Positions 8,901 through 17,217 of a DNA stretch of 64,000 nucleotides are shown here, in pieces (the stretch's first letter is position 1; the number at the start of each line of letters is the position of its first letter). The DNA comes from Catellatospora paridis (lineage in GTDB: Bacteria; Actinomycetota; Actinomycetes; Mycobacteriales; Micromonosporaceae): NCBI RefSeq assembly GCF_009720365.1, contig NZ_ML769314.1:766707-830706 (forward strand). The letters run 5' to 3'. Both the position numbers and the translations under genes were made by a program. Below the pieces are notes generated by a model that saw nothing but the letters and a program-made list of their open reading frames with translations, did not search any database and was not told the origin of the DNA.

Positions 8901-11679
8901 CTCCTTCGGCGCGTACTGGCGGATCCCGCTGGTCGACGGCGCGACCGGGGTCAACTACATCATCCACAAGGGTGACGAGAAGGACCTGCCGACCGACCAG
9001 CGGCTGAACCTCGCCACGTTCGGCAACGAGGCGTGGATCCTGTCCGGGCAGCAGGCCTACCTGCGGCCGTCGGTCAAGGGCGCGGCGCTGGACATCGACC
9101 TGACCAGGTCGTCCGCGCAGTGGCTGGACCGGGGCACCATCGCCTGGCCCAAGAAGGACCCCGACGGCAAGGTGTACGACCTGGTCGTCGCCCCGAACGG
9201 CGGACTGTCCGTGGTGGACGGGGCGCTGGCCGGCGACTTCACCAAGATCCGGCTGTCGGCGTCGGGCGGCCTGTCCGAGGCGCAGCGGCAGAAGTTCCCG
9301 CACCTGTGGGCGTACGGCGCGTTCGACGTGAACGCCACGCTGGCGAGCATCAAGAACGCGCTGCGCGGGCAGCTCGTGGTCGCCGAGAGCGACCACGAGG
9401 GCAGGCTGTTGTCGGCGACCGGGGTGCAGATCCCGGGCGCGCTCGACGACGTCTACTCCGCCGCGACCAAGGCGGTGCTCGGCCCGGTGTTCGCCAAGGG
9501 GCGGCCCAGCCTGGCACTGTGGGCGCCGACCGCGAAGGACGTGAAACTCCAGCTGTTCGACACCCCGTCGGCGACGCCGCAGACCGTGTCGATGCTCCGC
9601 GATGACAACACCGGCGTGTGGAAGGTCACCGGGTCCGGCGACTGGACCGGCAAGTACTACCGGTTCCAGGTCAGCGTGTGGCAGCCCGCCAAGGGGCAGG
9701 TCGTCACCGCGTCGGTGACCGACCCGTACGCCGTCGCGCTGTCGGCGAACTCGACGCACAGCCAGCTGATCGACCTGGCCAAGCTGCCGGGCGCGGCGGT
9801 GAAGGCCCCGTCCTACACGGGCCGGGCGCAGATCCAGGAGCTGTCGGTGCGGGACTTCTCCGTCGCGGACAGCACGGTGCCGCAGGACCGGCGGGGTACG
9901 TACGCCGCCTTCACCGACCCGCAGACCGCGGGCATGCGGCACCTGAAGTCGCTGGCCGACGCCGGGGTCTCGCACCTGCACCTGCTGCCGGTGTTCGACT
10001 TCGCGACGATCCCCGAGAAGCGGACCGACCAGCAGCAGCCCGCCTGCGACCTGCCGTCGCTGGCCCGGGACTCGTCCCAGCAGCAGGAGTGCGTCGGCGC
10101 GGTCGCCGCGACCGACGGCTACAACTGGGGCTACGACCCGCTGCACTACACCGTGCCCGAGGGCGGCTACGCGACCGATCCGGAAGGCAAGGCGCGCAAC
10201 GTCGAGTTCCAGTCCATGGTGGACGGCATCCACCGGGCCGGGCTGCGGGTGGTGCTGGACGTCGTCTACAACCACACCTCGGCCGCGGGCGACGACCCGA
10301 AGTCGGTGCTGGACCGGATCGTGCCCGGCTACTACCAGCGGCTGCTGGAGGACGGCACGGTGGCCAACTCCACCTGCTGCGCCAACACCGCGCCCGAGAA
10401 CGCGATGATGGGCAAGCTGGTGGTGGACTCGCTGGTCACCTGGGCGAAGACGTACCGGGTGGACGGGTTCCGGTTCGATCTGATGGGTCACCACCCCAAG
10501 CAGAACCTGCTCGACGTGCGGGCGGCGCTGGACAAGCTCACCCTGGCCAAGGACGGGGTCGACGGCAGGGCGATCCTGCTCTACGGCGAGGGCTGGAACT
10601 TCGGCGAGGTCGCGAACGACGCCCGGTTCGAGCAGGCCACCCAGGCCAACATGGCGGGCACCGGCATCGCCACGTTCAACGACCGGCTGCGTGACGCCGT
10701 GCGCGGCGGCGGGCCGTTCGACGACAACCCGCGGGTCCAGGGCTTCGCGTCCGGGCTGTTCACCGACCCCAACGGGGACGCGGTCAACGGCACGGCCGCG
10801 CAGCAGAAGGCGCGGCTGCTGCACCAGCAGGACCAGATCAAGGTCGGTCTGACCGGCAACCTGGCCGGGTTCACCTTCACGGACTCGGCAGGCAACAAGG
10901 TCAGCGGCGCGGAGGTGGACTACAACGGCGCGCCTGCCGGATACACCAAGGCCCCGGCGGAGGCCATCACGTACGTCGACGCGCACGACAACGAGATCCT
11001 GTTCGACGCGCTGGCCTACAAGCTGCCCGCGGCCACCCCGGCGCTGGACCGGGCCCGGGCGCAGGTGCTGGCGCTGTCGACGGTGGTGCTCAGTCAGGGC
11101 ACCGGGTTCGTCACCGCGGGCTCGGACCTGCTGCGCAGCAAGTCGCTGGACCGCAACTCGTACAACTCCGGCGACTGGTTCAACGCCATCCGCTGGGACT
11201 GCGCGAGCGGCAACGGGTTCGGCCTCGGCCTTCCCCCGGCGGCCGACAACGAGAGCAAGTGGGCGTACGCCAAGCCGCTGCTGGCGGATCCGTCGCTAGT
11301 GCCCTCCTGCGAGGCGATCAACCTCGCCGGGGAGCGGTTCGCGGAACTGCTGCGGGTCCGTGCGTCCAGCCCGCTGTTCTCCCTGCGTACGCAGGCCGAG
11401 GTGCAGCAGGCGGTGTCGTTCCCGCTGTCCGGGGCGGCCGAGACCCCGGGCGTGATCACCATGGTGATCAAGAAGGACGGCAAGACGGTCGTGGTGGTCT
11501 TCAACGCCACGACGTCGAGCACCACGCAGACGGTCGCGTCGCTGAAGAACGCGCGGCTGGGCCTGCACCCGGTGCTGGCCGCCTCGGTCGACCCGCTGGT
11601 GCGCCAGTCCGGGTACGCCCCGGTCACGGGCGCGTTCACGGTGCCGGGCCGTACCGTGGCGGTGTTCGTCACGAAGTGA
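5935..11679 (+). CDS. pulA: Secreted bifunctional alpha-amylase/pullulanase (amylopullulanase)
   Basis: Starch- and pullulan-degrading exoenzyme of 1914 residues. An N-terminal hydrophobic segment (about 22-45) directs export. Catalytic domain 1 (about 75-580) is a GH13 alpha-amylase: nucleophile in VDGFRLDTAKH (Asp ~335), acid in FMFGEVY (Glu ~369), and FLGNHD (Asp ~439). After a beta-sandwich and Ig-like stretch come three tandem CBM41-like modules (about 742-840, 846-942, 948-1042), each with the xVxHYxRxDGxYxGWGLHLW core. Then a CBM48-like module (GRPSLALWAPTAKDV, ~1189) and GH13 pullulanase domain 2: YNWGYDP (~1396), VDGFRFDLMGHH (~1514), LLYGEGWNFG (~1551), VDAHDNE (~1684). ATG 5935 has GGAGAAGG upstream. 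Ends at a strong shared terminator. Two complete catalytic sites make cleavage of both alpha-1,4 and alpha-1,6 bonds likely. Confidence 0.95.
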   Translation: MAALRALVRPALRKELRTTRTLLIGLLALVLAAAPFAVVRGLTGGGPAQWVQAGDTYWADEPAAAALAAAGAPQRKAEQFYFVLPDRFANGDPRNDKGGLSGDRLKTGLDKTDKGFYHGGDLAGLIDKLDYVEGLGTTAIWLAPVFQNRPVQGVGADASAGYHGYWITDFTQVDPHFGTNADLKKLVKLAHQRGIKIYLDVIVNHTADVIAYEENQYSYVDKKTSPYTDAQGRAFEDVNYADGRNGFPKTDGTSMPYTPVFKSPADAKAKTPAWLNDPTMYHNRGDSTFSGENSTYGDFFGLDDLWTERPEVVRGMTEVYSDWIESTGVDGFRLDTAKHVNMEFWPQFSQGIAVNARKAGKPDFFMFGEVYSADPTVMSSYVRQGRLQATLDFGFQAAAQGFVTGGSGQGLADVYAADGMYTSPGTDASTLPTFLGNHDMGRIGTFIRNVEADAAAALQRDRLAHELMFLTRGQPVVYSGDEQGFTGNGGDKDARQDMFASQVADYLDDDLLGTDRTHASDSFDTAHPLYRAIAELGALRKAHPALRDGVQVTRHAGDGVFAFSRIDPAQRFEYLVASNSGTAPKTVTVDTATAGAAFGQLYPAVGDGATAGADGKVTITVPALSSIVLRAGRALPSAGDPQVAITSPAAGAKVATRAAVTARVTGDPLSTVTFAAQVGDGPWKLLGTSNAVGEHTVHHDLTGLAGGTTVTYKAVVRDSTGRTASTTSAITVASLAQAAQREYVLVHYQRGDGDYDPWGLYTWGDVDGSMQHPWPQGQPFAGQDSYGRFAWVKVKPGATNVGFLVVNGSGGKDVEADRSVDPSRVGEIWLKSGDAAVYTSRAAATGKVDMHYRRTDGNYAGWGLHLWGDGLAAGAGTDWSAPRQPDGTDAFGAHWSVPVGDVTKPVNFIVHQGDAKDPNADLAMDMGVGEAWIASGDATVHPTRAAAEHTAVLHYRRADGNYDGWGLHLWDGNANPVEWGSPMLPTGTDSFGAYWRIPLVDGATGVNYIIHKGDEKDLPTDQRLNLATFGNEAWILSGQQAYLRPSVKGAALDIDLTRSSAQWLDRGTIAWPKKDPDGKVYDLVVAPNGGLSVVDGALAGDFTKIRLSASGGLSEAQRQKFPHLWAYGAFDVNATLASIKNALRGQLVVAESDHEGRLLSATGVQIPGALDDVYSAATKAVLGPVFAKGRPSLALWAPTAKDVKLQLFDTPSATPQTVSMLRDDNTGVWKVTGSGDWTGKYYRFQVSVWQPAKGQVVTASVTDPYAVALSANSTHSQLIDLAKLPGAAVKAPSYTGRAQIQELSVRDFSVADSTVPQDRRGTYAAFTDPQTAGMRHLKSLADAGVSHLHLLPVFDFATIPEKRTDQQQPACDLPSLARDSSQQQECVGAVAATDGYNWGYDPLHYTVPEGGYATDPEGKARNVEFQSMVDGIHRAGLRVVLDVVYNHTSAAGDDPKSVLDRIVPGYYQRLLEDGTVANSTCCANTAPENAMMGKLVVDSLVTWAKTYRVDGFRFDLMGHHPKQNLLDVRAALDKLTLAKDGVDGRAILLYGEGWNFGEVANDARFEQATQANMAGTGIATFNDRLRDAVRGGGPFDDNPRVQGFASGLFTDPNGDAVNGTAAQQKARLLHQQDQIKVGLTGNLAGFTFTDSAGNKVSGAEVDYNGAPAGYTKAPAEAITYVDAHDNEILFDALAYKLPAATPALDRARAQVLALSTVVLSQGTGFVTAGSDLLRSKSLDRNSYNSGDWFNAIRWDCASGNGFGLGLPPAADNESKWAYAKPLLADPSLVPSCEAINLAGERFAELLRVRASSPLFSLRTQAEVQQAVSFPLSGAAETPGVITMVIKKDGKTVVVVFNATTSSTTQTVASLKNARLGLHPVLAASVDPLVRQSGYAPVTGAFTVPGRTVAVFVTK

Positions 11680-11685
11680 CGCGGA

Positions 11686-11720
11686 GTGGGGGCGGACCGT
11701 CGTGTGCGGTCCGCCCCCAC
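11686..11720. terminator. Bidirectional terminator between pulA and RTX gene
   Basis: GTGGGGGCGGACCG (11686-11699) pairs perfectly with CGGTCCGCCCCCAC (11707-11720), a 14-bp stem with a 7-nt loop between two convergent genes. No U-tract, as is common for GC-rich actinomycete terminators. Confidence 0.8.
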
Positions 11721-11737
11721 CTGTGTTCAGGGCCGGA

Positions 11738-12322
11738 TCAGGGGCAGCCGGGTCCCGTGGACGGGCGGATGCACGTGTCGGTGCCGGTGCCGCCGTCATT
11801 GGTGTTCGTGCCGTCGCCGCCGTTGAGCAGGTCGTTGTTGGCGCCGCCGAACTGGCTGTCGTTGCCGCCCCCGCCCAGCAGGTAGTCCTCGCCGTTCCCG
11901 CCGATCAGGACGTCGGCGCCGGCGTCGCCGCGCAGGTAGTCGTTGCCGTCGGCCCCTTCGAGGGTGTCCGCGCCGTCGCCGCCGACGAGGTAGTCCGCGC
12001 CCGCGTTGCCGCACAGCAGGTCAGCGCCGCCGCGGCCGTCGATGTAGTCGTTGCCGCCCAGCCCGAAGATCACATCGACGCCCGGGGTGCCGACGATGTA
12101 GTCGGCGCCGTTGGTGCCGACCCTGGTCGGCGTGGCCGTCGCACAGGTCACCAGGGCCGACGCGGCCTGCTGCCCGGCGTTGGACCCGTCATCGGGGACC
12201 AGCGCGCCGGCCGTGGTCGGCCCGGCCAGGCCGCCCGCCAGCATGCCGGCCGCGACCATCAATCCGGCCGCCGCCGCGCGCGTCCATCCACGGCGACCTT
12301 GGAACACACTCTTCGCGAGCAT
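11738..12322 (-). CDS. Small secreted RTX calcium-binding repeat protein
   Basis: 194 residues. A Sec-type signal peptide (basic QGRRGWTRAAAAG, hydrophobic LMVAAGMLAGGLAG, cut near residue 38-42) is followed by a tandem run of about ten GGxGxDxLx nonapeptides from residue ~75 to ~180 (for example GLGGNDYIDG, GGDGADTLEG, GGNGEDYLLG). Such repeats fold as a calcium-filled parallel beta roll once outside the cell. There is no enzymatic domain, so it is a repeat-only protein; the single Cys residues (CGN, DTC, PGC) may form disulfides. ATG 12322 has GGGGGTGAG 3 nt upstream. Function unknown; a larger RTX protein lies at 58339. Confidence 0.85.
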   Translation of the reverse strand: MLAKSVFQGRRGWTRAAAAGLMVAAGMLAGGLAGPTTAGALVPDDGSNAGQQAASALVTCATATPTRVGTNGADYIVGTPGVDVIFGLGGNDYIDGRGGADLLCGNAGADYLVGGDGADTLEGADGNDYLRGDAGADVLIGGNGEDYLLGGGGNDSQFGGANNDLLNGGDGTNTNDGGTGTDTCIRPSTGPGCP

Positions 12323-12475
12323 CGCTCACCCCCGGGCGGACCGTTCACGCCGGGCGGTGACCTGCCCCGTGCAGGTCGGCGTGTGTCTTGGCCGTCCGAT
12401 GTGCTCCAACGCGAAGCCTCTGACCAGGTTACGGCCATGATCTGGACGTATGTCCGGGCGAGACGGCGCGCCGGG

Positions 12476-12889
12476 TCACGGGTTGTGGGTTGGCGGCGGC
12501 ATGACGGAGCGGGGCGGGGGAAGGTGCGAGCCGTCGACCAGCGGGCGGTCGCCGACCGGTTCGGCCAGTTCCAGCCGGTAGGGCGTCGCGGGCATGTCCG
12601 GGCACCTGGAAAGTCCGTCGACCCTCGCGATGCGGATGACGACCACGATCCGGTCCGGCAGGTAGTCGACCTCCGGAGGCTGAATGCGGTCGGTGACGGG
12701 TGCGCCGCCCGAGCAGCCGCGCTCGCTGACCAGGATGTCGATGCTCGTCGCGGCCGGATCCGGCGGCTCGGCCGAGGCGGCCCGCCACGGGGCCATCGGC
12801 TCATCGGGCTCATCGAACTCAGGGAACCCGCAGCCGACCAGCGTGGTGAGCACCGCCGCCAGCAGCAGCCCGGTCAGTGTCCTTCGCAT
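12476..12889 (-). CDS. Lipoprotein, unknown function
   Basis: 137 residues beginning MRRTLTGLLLAAVLTTLVGC, a textbook lipoprotein signal with lipobox LVGC (Cys-20). The mature part is acidic at first (FPEFDEPDEP) and proline-rich at the C-terminus (PPPRSVMPPPTHNP), with two further Cys (SERGCSGG and LSRCPDM) that could pair. No recognised domain. ATG 12889 is chosen for GGAAGGATGG just upstream and because it begins the signal exactly; the frame extends further up without support. A GC hairpin (12912-12943) precedes it. Confidence 0.8.
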   Translation of the reverse strand: MRRTLTGLLLAAVLTTLVGCGFPEFDEPDEPMAPWRAASAEPPDPAATSIDILVSERGCSGGAPVTDRIQPPEVDYLPDRIVVVIRIARVDGLSRCPDMPATPYRLELAEPVGDRPLVDGSHLPPPRSVMPPPTHNP

Positions 12890-12911
12890 CTGCCATCCTT
12901 CCCGCACGAGC

Positions 12912-12943
12912 AGGGCGGGCGCCCCGTGTGGGACGCCCGCCCT
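12912..12943. terminator. Hairpin between the aminopeptidase and lipoprotein genes
   Basis: AGGGCGGGCG (12912-12921) pairs with CGCCCGCCCT (12934-12943) around 12 nt. It lies past the aminopeptidase stop and 23 nt before the lipoprotein start on the same strand, so it could end the first transcript or lie in the leader of the second. Confidence 0.5.
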
Positions 12944-12994
12944 GAACATCGAACCCTGCCCTTCAGACGCAGCGGAGCGCCCGGGCGGATGCCA

Positions 12995-13053
12995 TCGATC
13001 ATGAAGTTGTGTCAAGGACACGCCGTCGAGCCGTGCCATAAGTTCATGATCGA
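12995..13053. repeat. Palindromic repeat, family B copy 2
   Basis: TCGATCATGAAGTT at the left end and AAGTTCATGATCGA at the right end form the stem; the core shares GATCATGAAGTT, GACACGCCG-CGA and CATAAGTTCATGATC with copy 1 at 4275-4331, both 55 nt between GATC ends. It lies 20 nt past the stop codon of the aminopeptidase gene. Confidence 0.8.
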
Positions 13054-13073
13054 CGCGGGGTGGGTGGGGTGGG

Positions 13074-14519
13074 TCAGCCGGGGAGGCGGGGGCCCTGGTC
13101 GCGTTGGGTGGCGAACCAGGACTCGACCTCGGTGGAGGTGCGGGGGAGGCCGGCCGAGAGGTTGACGGCGCCGTCCTTGGTGACCAGGACGTCGTCCTCG
13201 ATGCGGATGCCTACGCCGCGGAGTTCGGCGGGGACCAGCTCGTCCTCGGGCTGGAAGTACAGGCCGGGCTCGACGGTGAGCACGTAGCCCTCGTCCAGCG
13301 CGCCGTCCTTGTACTTCTCGTGCCGGGCGTGCGCGCAGTCGTGCACGTCGATGCCGAGCATGTGGCCGAAGCCGTGCAGCGTCCACCGGCGGTAGACGGT
13401 GGACTCCTTCGACATCGCCTCGTCCACGCTCACCGGGAGGATGCCCAGGTCGTGCAGGCCCTCGGCGAGCACCCGCATGCAGGTGGTGTGCACGTCGGCG
13501 AACTTGACGCCCGGCTTGATGAAGTCCATGCCGGCCTGCTGCGAGGCGTGCACGATGTCGTACACCTGGCGCTGCAGCGGGGTGAACGTGCCGCTGACCG
13601 GCAGGGTCCGGGTCACGTCGGCGGTGTAGAGGTTGCGGTTCTCCACGCCCATGTCCAGCAGCAGCAGCTCGCCCGGGGTGGTGCGGCCGTCGTTGCGGAT
13701 CCAGTGCAGCACGGTGGCGTTGCCGCCCGCGCCGACGATCGAGCTGTACCCGACGGTGTTGCCGTCATGGCGGGCACGCAGGCCGAACACGCCGTCGATG
13801 AGGCGCTCGGAGATCGCACGGTCGGCCGGGATGACCCGGGCCACGTCCTCGAAGCCGCGGACGGTCGCGTCGATCGCGTCCTGCAGCTGCGCGATCTCCC
13901 ACTCGTCCTTGACCAGCTTCATCTCGGAGATGGTGTACGACAGCTCGCGGTCGCGCTCCGGGGTGGTGGCCCGGACCAGGCCGTCCACGTGAGGGTCGAG
14001 GTTGCGCAGCACCCGGGTGCGGCCCGGCGCGAGGTCGTTCAGCACCTCGGCCAGCGTGTCCAGGTGGGCGGTCTCGACGCCCAGCTCGGCGGACTTCTCG
14101 CGCAGCGTGTGGCGGCGGCCGATCCACAGCTCGCCGTAGCGGCGGTCCTTGAAGAACTCGTCGGTGTCGCGCGGGGAGCGCGGGCGCACGTACAGCACCG
14201 CGTCGTGGCCCGAGCCGTTGGGCCGCATGACCAGGACGCTCTCCGGGTCGTGCTCGCCGGTGAGGTAGACGAAATCGCTGCCCGGACGGTACGGGAAGTC
14301 GGTGTCGTTGGCCCGCACCATCTCGCGCCCGGACGGGATCACCAGCGTCTCGCCGGGGAACGCCGCTGACAGCGCCGAGCGCCGCTTGGCATGGTTCGGG
14401 GCCTCCGCCCGCAGGGTCACCGGGAGCTCGGTGTCGCTCCATCCGGTGCGCATGAACTGCAGGAACTTCTCCGGGTACGCAGGGTCGTGCGACTCGGTGC
14501 CCTTCTTCTCTTCAGTCAT
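13074..14519 (-). CDS. Xaa-Pro aminopeptidase (M24B family)
   Basis: Cytosolic metallopeptidase that removes an N-terminal residue preceding proline. 481 residues with an aminopeptidase-P N-terminal domain (about 35-180) and a pita-bread catalytic domain. The five metal ligands are readable in order: LLLLDMGVE (Asp), YTADVTRTLPV (Asp), HGFGHMLGIDVHD (His), LTVEPGLYF (Glu) and RGVGIRIEDDVLV (Glu). ATG 14519 is set by GGAGG 7 nt upstream; the open frame runs on by another 180 codons without support. It is divergent from asnB with a 72-bp shared promoter region. Confidence 0.95.
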   Translation of the reverse strand: MTEEKKGTESHDPAYPEKFLQFMRTGWSDTELPVTLRAEAPNHAKRRSALSAAFPGETLVIPSGREMVRANDTDFPYRPGSDFVYLTGEHDPESVLVMRPNGSGHDAVLYVRPRSPRDTDEFFKDRRYGELWIGRRHTLREKSAELGVETAHLDTLAEVLNDLAPGRTRVLRNLDPHVDGLVRATTPERDRELSYTISEMKLVKDEWEIAQLQDAIDATVRGFEDVARVIPADRAISERLIDGVFGLRARHDGNTVGYSSIVGAGGNATVLHWIRNDGRTTPGELLLLDMGVENRNLYTADVTRTLPVSGTFTPLQRQVYDIVHASQQAGMDFIKPGVKFADVHTTCMRVLAEGLHDLGILPVSVDEAMSKESTVYRRWTLHGFGHMLGIDVHDCAHARHEKYKDGALDEGYVLTVEPGLYFQPEDELVPAELRGVGIRIEDDVLVTKDGAVNLSAGLPRTSTEVESWFATQRDQGPRLPG

Positions 14520-14591
14520 ATTGCCGCCTCCGAGCATGGTCTTCGTGTGTTCCGAGCCTATCGCCCGCTGGTAGCTGGCATGATTGCCCAC

Positions 14592-16607
14592 GTGTGTGGA
14601 CTTTTGGCCTTTTTCAGTAGTCAGGGCACGGTTGATGCGTACTCGGGCCCCCTTCGCGAGGCCCTGGAACGGATGCACCACCGGGGTCCCGACGACACCG
14701 GCCTGGACGTCGTCGACACCGACGCGATCTTCGCGCACAAGCGGCTGGCGATCATCGACGTCGAGTTCTCCAAGGAGCCGCTGCCCTGGTCGCCGCCCGG
14801 CCCCGACAGCGCGGACTCGGCCGAGGCCCGCTACCTGCTCACCTTCAACGGGGAGATCTACAACTACGTCGAGCTGCGCCAGGAGCTGATCGACGAGCAC
14901 GGCGCGAAGTTCGCCACCCAGGGTGACGGCGAGGTCATCGTGGCGGGATACCACTACTGGGGCGAGGCGGTGCTGGACCGGCTGCGGGGCATGTTCGCCT
15001 TCGTGATCTGGGACCGGCAGGAGCGGCTGGCCTTCGGCGCCCGCGACGGCTTCGGCATCAAGCCGCTGCACTACCTGCAGACCGTGGACGGGCTGTTCCT
15101 GGCCAGCGAGAAGAAGGCGCTGCTGCCGTTCGCGCCCAGCGCCGCGGCGGGCAACGCGGGCATCGACCCGGTGCAGTTGTCACACCTGCTGACGTTCCAG
15201 TACGTGCCGGAGCCGCACACCCTGCACTACGGCATCGAGCGCATCGGCTCGGGCGAGTGCCTGACCTGGCGGCCGGGCCCGGCCGGCGAGCGCACCGGCG
15301 GGGAGCTGACCAAGCGGCGCTGGTTCCGGCCGGTGCTGCGCCCGCAGCTGTCGGTCGACGACCCGCGGCGGCTGTTCGCGCAGATCCACGAGACGCTGCG
15401 CGAGAGCGTACGGCTCCACATGCGCTCGGACGTGCCGGTCGGCGCGTTCCTGTCCAGCGGCATCGACTCCACCGCCGTGGTGGCGCTGGCCCGGGAGTGG
15501 AACCCGAACATCCTGACCTTCACGGTCGGTTTCGACGTGCCCGGCTACTCCGAGATCGACGTGGCCCAGGAGTCGGCCCGGCACCTGGACGTGACCACCA
15601 TCCCCACCAAGATCGGCGCCAAGGAGATGATGGAGGCGCTGCCCCGCATCATCTGGCACCTCGACGACCCGGTCGCCGACCCGTCCCTGGTCCCGCTCTA
15701 CCACGTGGCGCAGACCGCGGCGAAGCACGTCACGGTGGTGCTGTCGGGTGAGGGCGCGGACGAGTTCTTCGGCGGCTACGGCATCTACCGCGAGCCGCTG
15801 TCGCTGGCCCCGCTGACCCGGCTGCCGCACTCGTTCCAGCGCGGCCTGCGGGCGCTGTCCAAGGCGATCCCGCGCGGCATGCGCGGCAAGAGCTACCTGG
15901 AACGGGGCACCATCCCGCTGACCGAGCGCTTCAGCGGCAACTCGCGGATCTTCACCGAGGACGCCGAGATCCGCCGCCTGCTGCGCCGCCGGGAGTCGGT
16001 CGAGGCGGCGGCCCGCTTCACCGACGTGACCGCCCCGCTGTACGCCGAGGCGGCCGGCGACGGCCTCGACGACGTGGCCACCATGCAGTACGTCGACATC
16101 CACACCTGGCTGCGCGGGGACGTGCTGGTCAAGGCCGACCGGATGTCCATGGCGCACTCGCTGGAACTGCGCGTGCCGTTCCTGGACCGCGAGGTGTTCG
16201 CCGTCGCCTCGAAGATCCCGCTGGAGCTCAAGGTGCCGCCGCGCTCCAACGCGACGAAGTACGCCATGCGCAAGGCCCTCGAACAGGTCGTGCCGCCGGC
16301 CATCGTGAACCGGCCGAAGCTGGGCTTCCCGACCCCGACCCGGGTCTGGCTGGCGGGCGAGATGTACGACTGGGCCCGGGAGATCCTGCACACCTCCGGT
16401 GCCGACGACCTGCTCGACCTGTCCTATGTCGACGGGCTGCTCAAGGAACACCGGGCCGGGGGGGCCGACAACTCCCGCAAGATCTGGACGGTGCTGGTCT
16501 TCTGCGTGTGGCACTCGATCTTCGTGGCCCGCACCCTGGACCCGGGCGTCGGCCGCAACGAATCCGCGCTGCTGACGAAACCTGTCGTCGGCTCGATGGT
16601 TTCCTGA
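14592..16607 (+). CDS. asnB: Asparagine synthetase (glutamine-hydrolysing)
   Basis: Makes asparagine from aspartate, ATP and glutamine. The start is fixed by chemistry: GTG 14592 is followed at once by TGT, giving M-C-G-L-L-A-F, so Cys-2 becomes the N-terminal nucleophile of the class II glutaminase domain; an in-frame ATG at 14580 would bury it. The glutaminase domain (1-210) shows MHHRGPDDTG and NGEIYNYVELR; the synthetase domain has the PP-loop FLSSGIDSTAVVALA (~287) and VVLSGEGADEFFGGYG. 671 residues, matching long actinobacterial AsnB forms that may also serve as amidating enzymes in wall or antibiotic pathways. No clear ribosome-binding site. Confidence 0.95.
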   Translation: MCGLLAFFSSQGTVDAYSGPLREALERMHHRGPDDTGLDVVDTDAIFAHKRLAIIDVEFSKEPLPWSPPGPDSADSAEARYLLTFNGEIYNYVELRQELIDEHGAKFATQGDGEVIVAGYHYWGEAVLDRLRGMFAFVIWDRQERLAFGARDGFGIKPLHYLQTVDGLFLASEKKALLPFAPSAAAGNAGIDPVQLSHLLTFQYVPEPHTLHYGIERIGSGECLTWRPGPAGERTGGELTKRRWFRPVLRPQLSVDDPRRLFAQIHETLRESVRLHMRSDVPVGAFLSSGIDSTAVVALAREWNPNILTFTVGFDVPGYSEIDVAQESARHLDVTTIPTKIGAKEMMEALPRIIWHLDDPVADPSLVPLYHVAQTAAKHVTVVLSGEGADEFFGGYGIYREPLSLAPLTRLPHSFQRGLRALSKAIPRGMRGKSYLERGTIPLTERFSGNSRIFTEDAEIRRLLRRRESVEAAARFTDVTAPLYAEAAGDGLDDVATMQYVDIHTWLRGDVLVKADRMSMAHSLELRVPFLDREVFAVASKIPLELKVPPRSNATKYAMRKALEQVVPPAIVNRPKLGFPTPTRVWLAGEMYDWAREILHTSGADDLLDLSYVDGLLKEHRAGGADNSRKIWTVLVFCVWHSIFVARTLDPGVGRNESALLTKPVVGSMVS

Positions 16608-16725
16608 CTGTTACCACCGTGCCATGCTGGCTCTGACATCCATCGCCGACGCCGATGTCCGCGGCGGTCCGCTCTCCAGCGGGTCGCCCGTTTCGGCGGT
16701 CGGGGAAGCGGTCAGGGGAGGCGGG

Positions 16726-17211
16726 ATGGCACAGGCGGTCCTCTGTGGAGTCTCGTCCCTGTTGAGACCCGACGCGCTCGTGGCCGCGCGAGGGCTCTGG
16801 CGTACGCCGGGGCCCTCGCGGCTGTTCGACGCCGGGGTCACCGGCATGCCGGACTCGGCGCTGCCCTGGCTGCGGGAACTGGTCGAGGAGTTCTGCCGGG
16901 ACGCCGATCTGACCGTGCTGGGCATCGCCGACGTGACCCGGCTGTTCGGGCCGGTCCCGCCGCTGCGGGCGGCGCGGCGGCTGCGGGCCATGGGCCGTGG
17001 CGCGGTGCTGCTGGCGTGCGGTCCGGCCGTGTCGGTCCTGATCTGTGACGACCCGGGCGGCAGGCCCCGCGCGGACGGCCCCACGGACATCCTGATCGGA
17101 CTGCCGGTAACGCCGACGTTACCGAACCTGCAGGCCGCGCTGGGTTCCGGCGGTGTGCCGTGGGACGCACCGGGCTGGTTGGATCTAGCGGAGAAGGCCG
17201 CTGCGGCCTAA
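16726..17211 (+). CDS. Conserved-looking hypothetical protein
   Basis: 161 residues, not recognised. ATG 16726 is preceded by GGGGAGG and is preferred to an in-frame ATG at 16624 that lacks one. The sequence is soluble, with a short hydrophobic strand-rich centre (GRGAVLLACGPAVSVLICDDPGG) and a C-terminal segment of alternating Leu/Pro (DILIGLPVTPTLPNLQAAL). Two Cys pairs are not arranged as a metal site. It ends 6 nt before the next gene, so it probably shares a transcript with the CMD-like pair downstream. Confidence 0.7.
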   Translation: MAQAVLCGVSSLLRPDALVAARGLWRTPGPSRLFDAGVTGMPDSALPWLRELVEEFCRDADLTVLGIADVTRLFGPVPPLRAARRLRAMGRGAVLLACGPAVSVLICDDPGGRPRADGPTDILIGLPVTPTLPNLQAALGSGGVPWDAPGWLDLAEKAAAA

Positions 17212-17217
17212 GGTGCC

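Noticed and set aside
5944..10986. 1680-codon minus-strand frame opposite the amylopullulanase
   Set aside because: Long antisense frames are expected in DNA of this GC content; sequence is Arg/Val/Gly-rich with no motif.
16624..16725. N-terminal 34-residue extension of the unknown protein at 16726
   Set aside because: GGGGAGG lies right before ATG 16726; the extension lacks an RBS and is of odd composition.
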